22,697 nucleotides of DNA from Caryophanales bacterium UBA7476 (GCA_002477275.1 DLOU01000002.1:12917-35613), one strand, 5' to 3'; shown: positions 13,600 through 21,518, counted from the stretch's first letter. Notes: generated by a model not told the origin, from the letters alone. A program made the numbers and translations.

Positions 13600-13696
13600 A
13601 AAAGTTATCTTATAGACCTAGCATTACCACCTAATCTAATAGGTTGGTGTGACTTCATCGGGCCAGTCCCTCCATCACTCTTTATAAGATGTTAAA
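13600..13696 (-). promoter_or_regulatory. SAM-I (S-box) riboswitch aptamer
   Basis: The minus-strand leader reads AAAGAGTGATGGAGGGACTG then GCCCGATGAAG, CACCAACC, GGTGGTAATGC and TATAAG. These are the S-box hallmarks (GGAGGGACTGGCCC, GATGAA, paired CC/GG arms and the terminal AT-rich P1 ATCTTATA/TATAAGAT). It controls the metK-like gene. SAM binding should stabilise P1 and allow the terminator at 13,574-13,599. Confidence 0.93.
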
Positions 13697-13699
13697 AAA

Positions 13700-13708
13700 A
13701 TTATATCA
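13700..13708 (-). promoter_or_regulatory. Promoter of the SAM-riboswitch operon
   Basis: Extended -10 TGATATAAT on the minus strand (13,708-13,700), with TATAAT at 13,705-13,700. The -35 is weak (TTGTTT-like at 13,730-13,725). The start site would fall near 13,694, at the 5' strand of P1. Confidence 0.6.
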
Positions 13709-13730
13709 CACTTTTATTGATATGAAACAA

Positions 13731-15206
13731 TTATTTTTCTACTACTTCTAAAAACTTATTATATATCTTTACCATTGCAAACGTATCTAGTTCACAATAT
13801 TTTAGCAAATTCTTTCTTAAAGCAATTTGTTCTTCTTTAGATAATTTACCTAAATTAGCATAAGCATTCATTGCTTCTCCGCCATTATGAACTCCTTCTA
13901 AATTATGATAATTAAGTGAAGGATCATCAGGAAATAAAGCGGGTAAAACATATTTAATTGAATAAGAACCTTTCATATCTTTTGTATAATAATTTCTCCT
14001 AAAAAATGGAACCATTAAATCTTTTATATTATCTACAATATTTAATAGATGTTCTCTTAAATCTGGATAAAGTTCAGCTAGATGTTTAATAACTCCTTTT
14101 TCAAACCCCATATTATAAGCTAAAACACAAACATCTTTAGGAATATCTTCCACTAATCTTTCAGCAAGTGGTCTTCTTGAATCAATATCAGCTTCTGCTA
14201 AAAATTCTTTATGCTTAACTTCACTATCTTTTGATTCCATATAATGAAGAGAATATTGAAAAGGTATTTGTTCATATGGAACTATTCCATCATATAAAGG
14301 AATAACTTGTTGATAAGTTTCAAAGTCTAAGAAATAAAGTGGATAACTAAGTGTATCTAAAAACTCTTTTATTTTATCTACTTCAATCTTTGTTTTTCTA
14401 TTATTAATTTCAAAATCTATTTGTTCTTTAAATCTCCAGTTTAAATCTTCTTTATATAAATCTTTGAACGAAGTTTTACCGTCATGATATAATTTAAATT
14501 TTTCTTTTATATTCATTTTTACTATATCAAATACATTAGGTGTTTCTAAATCTCTTGTGCAATAAGAAAAGAATGGACAATCATATGGATCAGTGCAGTG
14601 TAATCCTATTAACTGATTAGGTTCTTCTTTTTGATTCATATATTTATTAATTTCTTTAATATTTTTTTCAACTTCATCAAGTTTACTAACTGCAAGATCT
14701 GTAATATCCTCTATATTAAATAATTTATCGAGTTCAAGTTCACCACGTCTTTCATATTTACTATTAATATAAACTATACTAACTTTTGTAACATTATATC
14801 CAAGTTTAGTTAAAACATAGTATTGATATGATGCATCATTTTTATAAACATCTTTAACTCCAGTAGAACTTTTAACTTCATATATTTCATACAAATCATC
14901 ATTCTTTTTTAATATATCAACACTACAAAAGTTATTGTTATATGAAAAAGACGCTTCTGTAATATTACATTTTTTATTTTCTTTAATTACATTACTTGTA
15001 TCTTCTATCATTTTAGATAAATCCTTATTAAAATCAATATCTATATAATCACCAAATAATCTTTTAGCAAGTATTCCTACTTCTGTACCATTTTCAAGTA
15101 CTGAATCATTATTTAAATCTTCTTTTACATCTTGTTTATAAGTATCAAGCCATAACATCTTTTTACATTGTATAGCATTGCAATATTTAGATTTTGATAA
15201 ATTCAT
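13731..15206 (-). CDS. DUF2779 protein: RecB/Cas4-like plus DnaQ-like nuclease domains
   Basis: 491 aa. The N-terminal part has K-Y-C-N-A-I-Q-C-K-K-M-L-W (C9, C14) and a PD-(D/E)xK-type triad in C-S-V-D-I-L (D97) and Y-E-I-Y-E-V-K (E110, K112). A Cys set C204/C210/C216 completes a likely iron-sulfur site as in Cas4/AddB. The C-terminal DUF2779 region has exonuclease-like motifs Y-F-L-D-F-E-T (D294, E296), A-Y-N-M-G-F-E-K and K-Y-C-E-L-D-T. The family occurs alone in many Bacteria; DNA or RNA processing is inferred. It has its own extended -10 at 15,275-15,280, and no CRISPR or cas genes are nearby. Confidence 0.85.
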   Translation of the reverse strand: MNLSKSKYCNAIQCKKMLWLDTYKQDVKEDLNNDSVLENGTEVGILAKRLFGDYIDIDFNKDLSKMIEDTSNVIKENKKCNITEASFSYNNNFCSVDILKKNDDLYEIYEVKSSTGVKDVYKNDASYQYYVLTKLGYNVTKVSIVYINSKYERRGELELDKLFNIEDITDLAVSKLDEVEKNIKEINKYMNQKEEPNQLIGLHCTDPYDCPFFSYCTRDLETPNVFDIVKMNIKEKFKLYHDGKTSFKDLYKEDLNWRFKEQIDFEINNRKTKIEVDKIKEFLDTLSYPLYFLDFETYQQVIPLYDGIVPYEQIPFQYSLHYMESKDSEVKHKEFLAEADIDSRRPLAERLVEDIPKDVCVLAYNMGFEKGVIKHLAELYPDLREHLLNIVDNIKDLMVPFFRRNYYTKDMKGSYSIKYVLPALFPDDPSLNYHNLEGVHNGGEAMNAYANLGKLSKEEQIALRKNLLKYCELDTFAMVKIYNKFLEVVEK

Positions 15207-15274
15207 ATAATCACCACATTATCTTAATATTTAAAAAAGTACAAAAAAATAAACGATACTTTCTTATTAAAATA

Positions 15275-15283
15275 ATTATATCA
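15275..15283 (-). promoter_or_regulatory. Promoter of the DUF2779 gene
   Basis: Minus strand TGATATAAT, extended -10 with TATAAT at 15,280-15,275. The leader holds a weak AAAGTA/TACTTT stem before a T-rich run, possibly a minor attenuator. Confidence 0.5.
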
Positions 15284-15305
15284 TTTATCATATTAATTAA
15301 TCTAT

Positions 15306-15593
15306 TTATTTTTTAGTAGCAGCAGAATCTGATTTTAAATAAACTATATCATGAATCACACATAATTCTGAAAATAAAGCTTTTTTCTTAATATTGAGTT
15401 TAGCTCTTTTATAGGCTTCATCTACTCTACCACTTTCATATAAAGCTATAAACTCTTCATTACTCATAAACATTGAATATTCATTAGCTACTGTTCTAAT
15501 AGACTCTGTATCTAGTTCAATAAGTTTATAAGCAAACTCTAAATTATCTCCATATACTTCAAGTATTTTTCTTTTTAATTCATTTGAAACCAT
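15306..15593 (-). CDS. Small cytosolic protein of unknown function (95 aa)
   Basis: SD GGGGG 6 nt before ATG. Helical: L-K-R-K-I-L-E-V-Y-G-D-N-L-E-F-A-Y-K-L-I, then N-E-E-F-I-A-L-Y-E-S-G-R-V-D-E-A-Y-K-R-A, basic end. One Cys, no membrane segment, no family recognised. It is an independent unit with a promoter at 15,619-15,646. Confidence 0.6.
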   Translation of the reverse strand: MVSNELKRKILEVYGDNLEFAYKLIELDTESIRTVANEYSMFMSNEEFIALYESGRVDEAYKRAKLNIKKKALFSELCVIHDIVYLKSDSAATKK

Positions 15594-15618
15594 AATACCC
15601 CCTCTTTCAACGAGAGAT

Positions 15619-15646
15619 ATTATACTGTTTTTTCAAAAAAAATCAA
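15619..15646 (-). promoter_or_regulatory. Promoter of the 95-aa gene
   Basis: Minus-strand -35 TTGATT (15,646-15,641), 16-bp spacer, -10 TATAAT (15,624-15,619). The -35 overlaps the 3' half of the upstream terminator stem. Confidence 0.6.
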
Positions 15647-15663
15647 CTTTTTACTGTTGATTA
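15642..15663 (-). terminator. Terminator of the PrsW-like gene
   Basis: AATCAAC, an 8-nt loop, then GTTGATT followed by T8 on the minus strand. The 5' arm lies within the last codons of the gene. Confidence 0.6.
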
Positions 15664-16523
15664 TTATTTCCATATTCTTTTAGTTTAAATCCACAAGAAG
15701 GGCAGAAGTTATATCCTTCAACATTTCTTCCACATATTGGACAGAATTTAATTACTTTTTGCTGTCCAATAATATTAGATGTATTATATGAAATATTTCC
15801 AGCTTCATCTGTAACAATATTTCCTTCTTTAACATTATTAGTAATACTTTGCTGCATCTTAGATACTTTATTAACTGTTTTAAAGCAATATATTACTTGT
15901 GTTATATGTAAAGCTAAGAAAAGTAATAAATAGAATGATCCAGCTGTTAAAAATGCATCAAAGAAGCCATGAAATAATGATGGAATTAAAATACTTAAAA
16001 ATAGATTCTTCTTATATAGTTTATCATTTCCATTTAAAGAGTTAACCTTTGCTTTTGATAAATAATATCCCATAAGAATACCAAAACAAACATGTCCTGG
16101 AACAGAAAGAATTGCCCTAACAATAGCGACTCCTAATCCATTTCCAAGAACATAACCTATATTTTCAAAACACGCAAATCCAAGTGAAGCAAAAACTGAA
16201 TAAACAATTATGTCATAAATTTCATCAAATTCTTTACTATTATATCCAAACTTTTTTGTAACAATCCATTTAAAAAACTCTTCTATTAAAGCTATTGCTA
16301 CAAAGTTACATATAAAAATATAAACAAATGAATCTCCTGCTTTAGCCTCTAAAAACATTTCTAAAATAAGTTCAACTATTATTACGGGAATACAAATTAC
16401 TACACCCATAAAAAATAATTTAGCAAGCATTCCTCTAGGTTCTTTATTAGGATCCTTCTTATAAATATACATTCCAAGAAATATTACTGGAAGAATTGCC
16501 GCTACTAATAAAAATATACTCAT
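15651..16523 (-). CDS. prsW: PrsW-family intramembrane metalloprotease with C-terminal zinc ribbon
   Basis: 290 aa, SD AGGTAGGTG. Several membrane helices from residue 1. PrsW signatures in order: A-L-I-E-E-F-F-K-W (E81/E82), F-E-N-I-G-Y (E120), P-G-H-V-C-F-G (H144) and L-F-H-G-F-F-D (H185), the presumed zinc site. In Bacillus, PrsW starts cleavage of the anti-sigma factor RsiW. A cytosolic tail ends with F-C-P-I-C-G-R and F-C-P-S-C-G-F, a zinc ribbon not found in B. subtilis PrsW. The substrate here is unknown and no anti-sigma gene is adjacent. An extended -10 TGTTATAAT lies at 16,556-16,548. Confidence 0.88.
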   Translation of the reverse strand: MSIFLLVAAILPVIFLGMYIYKKDPNKEPRGMLAKLFFMGVVICIPVIIVELILEMFLEAKAGDSFVYIFICNFVAIALIEEFFKWIVTKKFGYNSKEFDEIYDIIVYSVFASLGFACFENIGYVLGNGLGVAIVRAILSVPGHVCFGILMGYYLSKAKVNSLNGNDKLYKKNLFLSILIPSLFHGFFDAFLTAGSFYLLLFLALHITQVIYCFKTVNKVSKMQQSITNNVKEGNIVTDEAGNISYNTSNIIGQQKVIKFCPICGRNVEGYNFCPSCGFKLKEYGNNNQQ

Positions 16524-16547
16524 ATACTACACCTACCTATTAAATTA

Positions 16548-16556
16548 ATTATAACA
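16548..16556 (-). promoter_or_regulatory. Promoter of the PrsW-like gene
   Basis: Minus-strand extended -10 TGTTATAAT; no clear -35 in the AT-rich upstream sequence. Confidence 0.45.
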
Positions 16557-16650
16557 TTTAATATAAATAAATAATATACTAAATATCAAAAAATCATTAT
16601 ATTATATTTAATGTATTAATAATTCACAAATTAAAATATAAAGTATCAAA

Positions 16651-16674
16651 AAAATCACTTTTTTAAGTGATTTT
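16651..16674 (-). terminator. Terminator of the DUF368 gene
   Basis: AAAATCACTT/AAGTGATTTT perfect 10-bp stem, 4-nt loop, T-run on the minus strand, directly after the stop codon. Confidence 0.8.
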
Positions 16675-17569
16675 AGTTATTTTCCATTACTTTTTTTAAT
16701 GCTTGTAAACCAAATATTATGAAAGCACCAAGTACAAATGCAATTATACTAAATGTTGAGAAGCTCATAGCTGGCATTGGTTTATCTAATGTTGTAGGTC
16801 CAAGTACTATAGCATAAAGTGATCCAAGCATCATACCTATAATTGCATATATAGTTTGACTTCTATGTTTCTTTAAACATTTTTTTATTAATCCTACAAA
16901 GAATACTATTCCAAATAATACTCCAAGTCCAAATATAATAATAGCTGGTAAATAAGAGAAGTTAAACTTTAATAGTCCCTTTATAGCTGTCATAATTGGA
17001 ATATAAAGACCAAAAATAAGTAGTAATGTAGACCCAGATATTCCTGGAAGAATCATAGCAGAAATGGCTATCATTCCTACAAAGAATATATATATAGCAA
17101 GAGGAATAGTTAAATTTGATAAACTACCTGTTTTAACAAGTCCACTTGATGAATTAAGAAGAGCAACCGCTACTACTAGAGCACATCCTAAAATAGAAAA
17201 AATAATATTTTGATATTTATCCTTTAATACTTTCTTTTCTTCACTAATTACTATTGGTATAGCAAATATAATAAAACCAATAAATAATGAACTCATAAAG
17301 TATATCTTTTTATTAAATAAGTTAACTAATATTGTTGCTGATAATAAAAATCCAACTACCCATCCTATTCCTATTTTAATTAAAAATGCTAGTGCTTTTT
17401 TCTTTTCTTCAAATTTTCCTTTAAATATTCTATCTAATGAGTTTATAAAATCATCATAAAATGATAACAAAAATGCAATAGTACCACCAGATACACCTGG
17501 AACACTATCTGCAAGTGCCATACAAAATCCTTGAATAAATCTCATTATATACTCTTTTATCTTCTTCAT
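16673..17569 (-). CDS. DUF368 membrane protein (undecaprenyl-phosphate translocase type)
   Basis: About 298 aa from the ATG at 17,567-17,569. The start is uncertain: a TTG at 17,596 has the better SD (AAAGGA), and an ATG at 17,545 would give the usual family length at the first helix. About eight membrane helices. Two inverted-repeat loops carry the family marks, S-V-P-G-V-S-G-G-T-I-A-F and I-L-P-G-I-S-G-S-T-L-L-L. DUF368 (PopT) proteins have been shown to recycle the C55-P lipid carrier across the membrane in Gram-positive bacteria and Vibrio, so a cell-envelope role is likely. Single-gene unit with its own terminator. Confidence 0.85.
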   Translation of the reverse strand: MKKIKEYIMRFIQGFCMALADSVPGVSGGTIAFLLSFYDDFINSLDRIFKGKFEEKKKALAFLIKIGIGWVVGFLLSATILVNLFNKKIYFMSSLFIGFIIFAIPIVISEEKKVLKDKYQNIIFSILGCALVVAVALLNSSSGLVKTGSLSNLTIPLAIYIFFVGMIAISAMILPGISGSTLLLIFGLYIPIMTAIKGLLKFNFSYLPAIIIFGLGVLFGIVFFVGLIKKCLKKHRSQTIYAIIGMMLGSLYAIVLGPTTLDKPMPAMSFSTFSIIAFVLGAFIIFGLQALKKVMENN

Positions 17570-17666
17570 AATTACTATAATTATTGCTTTAAACAACTTA
17601 TCCTTTCTTAAATATAACAATATAATTTTAACATATAAAAACTATTATTTCCATATACATAATAAA

Positions 17667-17686
17667 AAAACTGCATAAGCAGTTTT
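17667..17686 (-). terminator. Terminator of the Abi-HtrA transcript
   Basis: AAAACTGC/GCAGTTTT, 4-nt loop, then TTTATT on the minus strand, overlapping the HtrA stop codon. Confidence 0.8.
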
Positions 17687-18818
17687 ATAGTACTCCATCA
17701 GCTGATGATAAAGTTACACTTGTTTTATTTTCTTTACCATTTCTAAAGTAAGTAACTTCAATACTTGCTCCTGGAGTATATTTATATAATTCATATCTTA
17801 AGTAAGCAGTATTTTTAACAGTTTCACCATTTATAGCAATAATTACATCACCACTTTTTAAATCTGATTTACTAGCTCCACTATTATCTAATACTTTAGC
17901 AACTACTACTCCGTAAGTTATTTCTTTTGGAACACTAATACTATTTCTATATAAAGTACTTGAATCACTTACATTAATCATACTAATACCAAGTACTGGC
18001 CAATCTATTTTTTCACCTTTTTCTAGTGAATCAACATGACTCATAGCATATTCTATAGGAATAGCAAATCCCATTCCTTCAATTTCTTCTTGTACAAGTT
18101 TCATTGAATTTATTCCGATTACTTCTCCATTAACATTTAATAATGGTCCACCACTATTACCGGGATTAATAGCGGCATCTGTTTGTAATACTTTCATTAC
18201 ATAATCATCTGTTGAAGAATTACCTACACTAACTGAAACCATTCTATCTTTTCCAGATAAAATACCACTTGTAACAGTTCCTCTATAATCATATCCCATA
18301 GGAGATCCTATAGTAAATACTGTATCTCCTACATGTGATTGTGTTGAATCAGCTATAGTTGCTACTTCTTTAACTGAATTTTTATTAATTCTTATAACAG
18401 CCAAATCTAAGTATTCATCTCCACCAAGTATTTCTCCACTTATTTCAGAATCATCACTTAAAACTAGTTTAACACTATCAAGTCCATCAACAACATGTTG
18501 ATTTGTCATTACATATCCATATTTATTATCTACTTTATAAACGAATCCTGTTCCTGTAGAAGTCTCCATATTTCCTTTATAACCTCTAATCATTACAACA
18601 GCATCCTTACTTTTTTCTACGGAATTATTAATACTTGTCTTCTCAAGTACAGTTGTACCATTCTTAGTAATTGTTTTTGTTAAAGATAATGTATCAGCTA
18701 GCTTAGTATACTTTATTAATACAAAAGCAAGTAGTACACCTATCACAACACCAGATATTGTTAATAAAAAGTTTTTAATTAACATATTATTATCTTGATT
18801 ATCTTGTTTCTTCCTCAT
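17685..18818 (-). CDS. htrA: HtrA/DegP-type membrane-anchored serine protease
   Basis: 377 aa; SD GAGGAG 9 nt before ATG, inside the upstream gene. Short basic cytosolic start, one membrane helix (about 13-35), trypsin-like domain with the full triad: His108 in T-N-Q-H-V-V-D-G, Asp138 in Y-L-D-L-A-V-I, Ser222 in N-P-G-N-S-G-G-P-L. A single PDZ domain follows (about 270-370; L-K-S-G-D-V-I-I-A-I-N-G). It degrades misfolded surface or secreted proteins outside the membrane. Its start overlaps the Abi_2 gene by 20 bp, so the two are translationally coupled, an unusual partner for HtrA. Confidence 0.93.
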   Translation of the reverse strand: MRKKQDNQDNNMLIKNFLLTISGVVIGVLLAFVLIKYTKLADTLSLTKTITKNGTTVLEKTSINNSVEKSKDAVVMIRGYKGNMETSTGTGFVYKVDNKYGYVMTNQHVVDGLDSVKLVLSDDSEISGEILGGDEYLDLAVIRINKNSVKEVATIADSTQSHVGDTVFTIGSPMGYDYRGTVTSGILSGKDRMVSVSVGNSSTDDYVMKVLQTDAAINPGNSGGPLLNVNGEVIGINSMKLVQEEIEGMGFAIPIEYAMSHVDSLEKGEKIDWPVLGISMINVSDSSTLYRNSISVPKEITYGVVVAKVLDNSGASKSDLKSGDVIIAINGETVKNTAYLRYELYKYTPGASIEVTYFRNGKENKTSVTLSSADGVL

Positions 18819-19761
18819 TATCTTTTCTCCTCTCTACATTTGATATTTCTTTCCAATTAGGTGGAAATCCCATTCTTTCAATAACTACTTCAATAGATAT
18901 AGTACTTAAATTATAATCAAGTGTAGTAACAGCATTCTCAACCTCAATCATCATACTTTTAAACTCTTCTTTTTGAAGTAATTCTTTCATAATTATTATT
19001 AAAGCAAATATATCATTTTTTCCATACTTATATTGATTATCTACTTTTTCTATATTAAGTAATTTATGGAAAATAGTATCATCTATTTCTTTCTTAGTCC
19101 TATTTTCATATAATATATCTTCATGTGCACATAAATTACGATAATTAGAAAGTATTGGTAAATAAATAAGTAAATCCTGATAATCTACTCCATAAATATT
19201 TGCTATTTCTTTTTGATCCTCTACTTTTAATACAGAATACATCTCACTAACAATACCAAAAGATAATACTTTAACAAGTATCCATAAAGGAATATAACCA
19301 TAATTACTTACATAATGAAGTGTAGCAGTATTCTCACGACTATTACTTCTTATTTGTTTCTTCATTTTTTTAATTAGATCATTTACTTGTCTTTTCTTCT
19401 CTGGATTATTATCAAAATTCTTTTCTTTTAAGTAATCTTTTTCCTTATATCCATATCTTCTAGATAATTGATATGAAGTAATAGATTTAAGATTATTTTC
19501 TATTATTAAAAGATTTTTAAATAATATATTTCTAAGTGTTCTATCAAATAAGAACAAACTATACATTTCTTCAAATCTAGTTCCTTCTTTATAAACCTTA
19601 TCAACATTTGATTTCATAAATAGATGTCTATAACCAGATAAAAAGAAATAATTCTCTCTTAATAATATATTTTTAGCATAATCTACATTATTAATAACAA
19701 GACCTTTATATTTCAATATTTCAATTTGTTCATCCAAACTTTTAAATTGCTTATGTATCAT
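18799..19761 (-). CDS. Abi_2-family protein with HEPN motif
   Basis: 320 aa from the ATG at 19,761 (an in-frame GTG lies two codons upstream). Abi_2 signatures: N-Y-F-F-L-S-G-Y-R-H-L-F near the start, F-L-F-D-R-T-L-R-N, and the HEPN RNase motif R-N-L-C-A-H (R208, H213) followed by E-D-I-L-Y-E-N-R. AbiD/AbiF relatives abort phage infection or act as RNA-binding/cutting toxins; activity here is inferred. The strongest SD (GGAGG) is 37 nt from the ATG with a small stem between. It shares a transcript with HtrA. An extended -10 lies at 19,860-19,868. Confidence 0.85.
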   Translation of the reverse strand: MIHKQFKSLDEQIEILKYKGLVINNVDYAKNILLRENYFFLSGYRHLFMKSNVDKVYKEGTRFEEMYSLFLFDRTLRNILFKNLLIIENNLKSITSYQLSRRYGYKEKDYLKEKNFDNNPEKKRQVNDLIKKMKKQIRSNSRENTATLHYVSNYGYIPLWILVKVLSFGIVSEMYSVLKVEDQKEIANIYGVDYQDLLIYLPILSNYRNLCAHEDILYENRTKKEIDDTIFHKLLNIEKVDNQYKYGKNDIFALIIIMKELLQKEEFKSMMIEVENAVTTLDYNLSTISIEVVIERMGFPPNWKEISNVERRKDNEEETR

Positions 19762-19859
19762 ATACACTCAATAAGTAACTAAAAAGAAACTTATCTTCCT
19801 CCTTATCCTTTTTTAATCATCTAGTAATACATCACCAAACAATCCTCATACCTATAACA

Positions 19860-19868
19860 ATTATAGCA
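19860..19868 (-). promoter_or_regulatory. Promoter of the Abi_2-HtrA transcript
   Basis: Minus strand TGCTATAAT, extended -10 with TATAAT at 19,865-19,860; the -35 is poor. The leader is about 100 nt. The same intergenic gap (19,768-19,971) shows no clear promoter for the plus-strand gene. Confidence 0.55.
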
Positions 19869-19971
19869 CACTTTTTCAAAGAGAAATATGAAAAATTGTG
19901 TGATTTTAAACAAAAATAATGGAAATTGAATAAAGATACAAATTATGGACAAAATATTCTTAGGTGATTAT

Positions 19972-21033
19972 ATGTTTTATAGATATGACTTTAGAAAAAT
20001 TAATAATAAGGATACCCTATATTTATATTTATCTTCATCTACTGAAGAAGCTAATGAATTTAAAAATGATAATGATGAAAATATAGAAAATAAAATTAAA
20101 AGATTCATTAAACAAAATAATATTAATTATGATGAAGGGCCTGTATATATAATATCTAATGGAATAATTATTAAAAGCGTTGATATAAAAAATAAAGATG
20201 TTGAAATTAAAGAAATTAAAAATAAAAAAACAAATATTTATAGTAATAATGAATTTATTGTTAATGTTAGATTTAGTAATAATAATGTTAAAAGAATAAC
20301 CCTTAAAAATTACTTAATAAGCGCCGTTTTAACAAACATTTCTTATGACTGTGATAAAGAACTTCTAAAGTCAATAATTGTCCTATATAGAACGTATATA
20401 TATGAAAAAATGGCTAAAGATGGATTTATAAATAATAATGATGAATTTATTGAATATAAAAGTATATCTTATTTTAAACTACTATGGTTTTATAACTTTA
20501 ATCATTTAATAAATAATATTGAACAGGCTATTGATGAAACGGATACTACTTTTATAACATATAATAATTTATATATAAAACCATATATACATAATACGAA
20601 TAATGGTACAACTGATTCTTTACCTAGTGTAGGTTATTTACAAAAAGTAAACAGTTTATGGGATCTAGCCTCACCACTTTACTTATCTATTACAAAATAT
20701 AAAGTTGAAGAAGTATTAAACATGTTATCTATAGACAAAGATGAATTAAATAACTTAAGTATACTATCTTTAACAGAAGCAGGTTGTATAGATAGAATTA
20801 AATTAGGAAAAAAAGTATTTACTGGTGAATCATTTATGAACAAACTACATCTTCCATCTAAAGATATGACTATATTAATTGATGAAGACATAGTTACATT
20901 TATTAATAGAGGTTATGGTAATAATTTAGGTTTATCATTAGAAGGAGGTAAAACTTTATCTAAATCAGGATGTAATTATTTACAAATATTAAATTATTAT
21001 TTTCCTAAATGTAGAATTAAAAAGTATACATAA
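19972..21033 (+). CDS. SpoIID/LytB-domain protein, probably catalytically inactive
   Basis: 353 aa from the ATG at 19,972, which has SD AGGTG 5 nt upstream; an ATG at 19,945 is in frame with a weaker SD. The SpoIID fold is visible: T-L-K-N-Y-L-I-S-A-V-L (for L-E-E-Y-L-x-G-V-V), E-L-L-K-S-I-I-V-L-Y-R-T-Y, N-T-N-N-G-T-T, V-N-S-L-W-D, and the end R-G-Y-G-N-N-L-G-L-S-L-E-G-G with Y-L-Q-I-L-N-Y-Y-F-P. SpoIID is a lytic transglycosylase acting on glycan strands. Here the catalytic Glu of the A-x-E-M-P motif is Asn122, and the H of G-H-G-V-G-M is Asn. No signal peptide or membrane anchor is seen. A binding or structural role is more likely than cleavage. Confidence 0.78.
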   Translation: MFYRYDFRKINNKDTLYLYLSSSTEEANEFKNDNDENIENKIKRFIKQNNINYDEGPVYIISNGIIIKSVDIKNKDVEIKEIKNKKTNIYSNNEFIVNVRFSNNNVKRITLKNYLISAVLTNISYDCDKELLKSIIVLYRTYIYEKMAKDGFINNNDEFIEYKSISYFKLLWFYNFNHLINNIEQAIDETDTTFITYNNLYIKPYIHNTNNGTTDSLPSVGYLQKVNSLWDLASPLYLSITKYKVEEVLNMLSIDKDELNNLSILSLTEAGCIDRIKLGKKVFTGESFMNKLHLPSKDMTILIDEDIVTFINRGYGNNLGLSLEGGKTLSKSGCNYLQILNYYFPKCRIKKYT

Positions 21034-21035
21034 AA

Positions 21036-21059
21036 AAAGGCACTTATTAAAGTGCCTTT
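21036..21059. terminator. Bidirectional terminator between convergent genes
   Basis: AAAGGCACTT/AAGTGCCTTT perfect 10-bp stem with ATTA loop, between the SpoIID-like gene and the type VII secretion locus. Confidence 0.85.
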
Positions 21060-21300
21060 AACTATTTTTAGCTTTTAAATCATTAACAACCTTATCTGCA
21101 TCTTTACTTAAAGATATATTATCTTTCATATTTGAAATATATTTATCTAGTTCATTACAAAAGTTAACTACTTTTTTTGATTTTGTAGAAATCATATCAG
21201 TACCATTATATCTTTCTAAAAATGTTTTTAAATTATTAGAAGAAGTAGCAAGTGTATTTAATATTTCATCTATTTGATCATATGTTAATTTACCTATCAT
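21058..21300 (-). CDS. Small type VII locus protein (80 aa)
   Basis: SD AGGAGG; its ATG overlaps the previous stop as ATGA, so translation is coupled. Helical hairpin pattern: L-T-Y-D-Q-I-D-E-I-L-N-T-L-A-T-S-S-N-N-L-K-T-F-L-E-R-Y, turn G-T-D, then a second helix V-V-N-F-C-N-E-L-D-K-Y-I. Size and two-helix shape resemble WXG100 secretion substrates, but no W-x-G is present. Likely a substrate or partner of the neighbouring EssC-type ATPase; inferred from position. Confidence 0.65.
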   Translation of the reverse strand: MIGKLTYDQIDEILNTLATSSNNLKTFLERYNGTDMISTKSKKVVNFCNELDKYISNMKDNISLSKDADKVVNDLKAKNS

Positions 21301-21509
21301 TGTACTCCTCCTGCTGTATTCTGTTCATTATTATTAGTACCTTTATTATCACTAGCTAACATTTGTGAAAAATCAATTAGCTCGTCTTTGTATTCATTAA
21401 AATTACTTACAACAGCAGAATTATCAGCATCTTCTAAATAAATATCTAACTGATTTAAACACGTAAATATTTGATTAACATTTTGTTTAAAAAACTCTAC
21501 GTTATCCAT
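21297..21509 (-). CDS. Small type VII locus protein (70 aa)
   Basis: SD AGGAGG 6-7 nt before ATG. Acidic and helical: F-F-K-Q-N-V-N-Q-I-F-T-C-L-N-Q-L-D-I-Y-L-E-D-A and a low-complexity Asn/Gly tail. No Trp at all and no WXG. It sits between the YukD-like gene and the 80-aa gene, with which it overlaps by 4 bp; the two products may form a pair, as many small type VII proteins do. Confidence 0.6.
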   Translation of the reverse strand: MDNVEFFKQNVNQIFTCLNQLDIYLEDADNSAVVSNFNEYKDELIDFSQMLASDNKGTNNNEQNTAGGVQ

Positions 21510-21518
21510 ATATACCTC

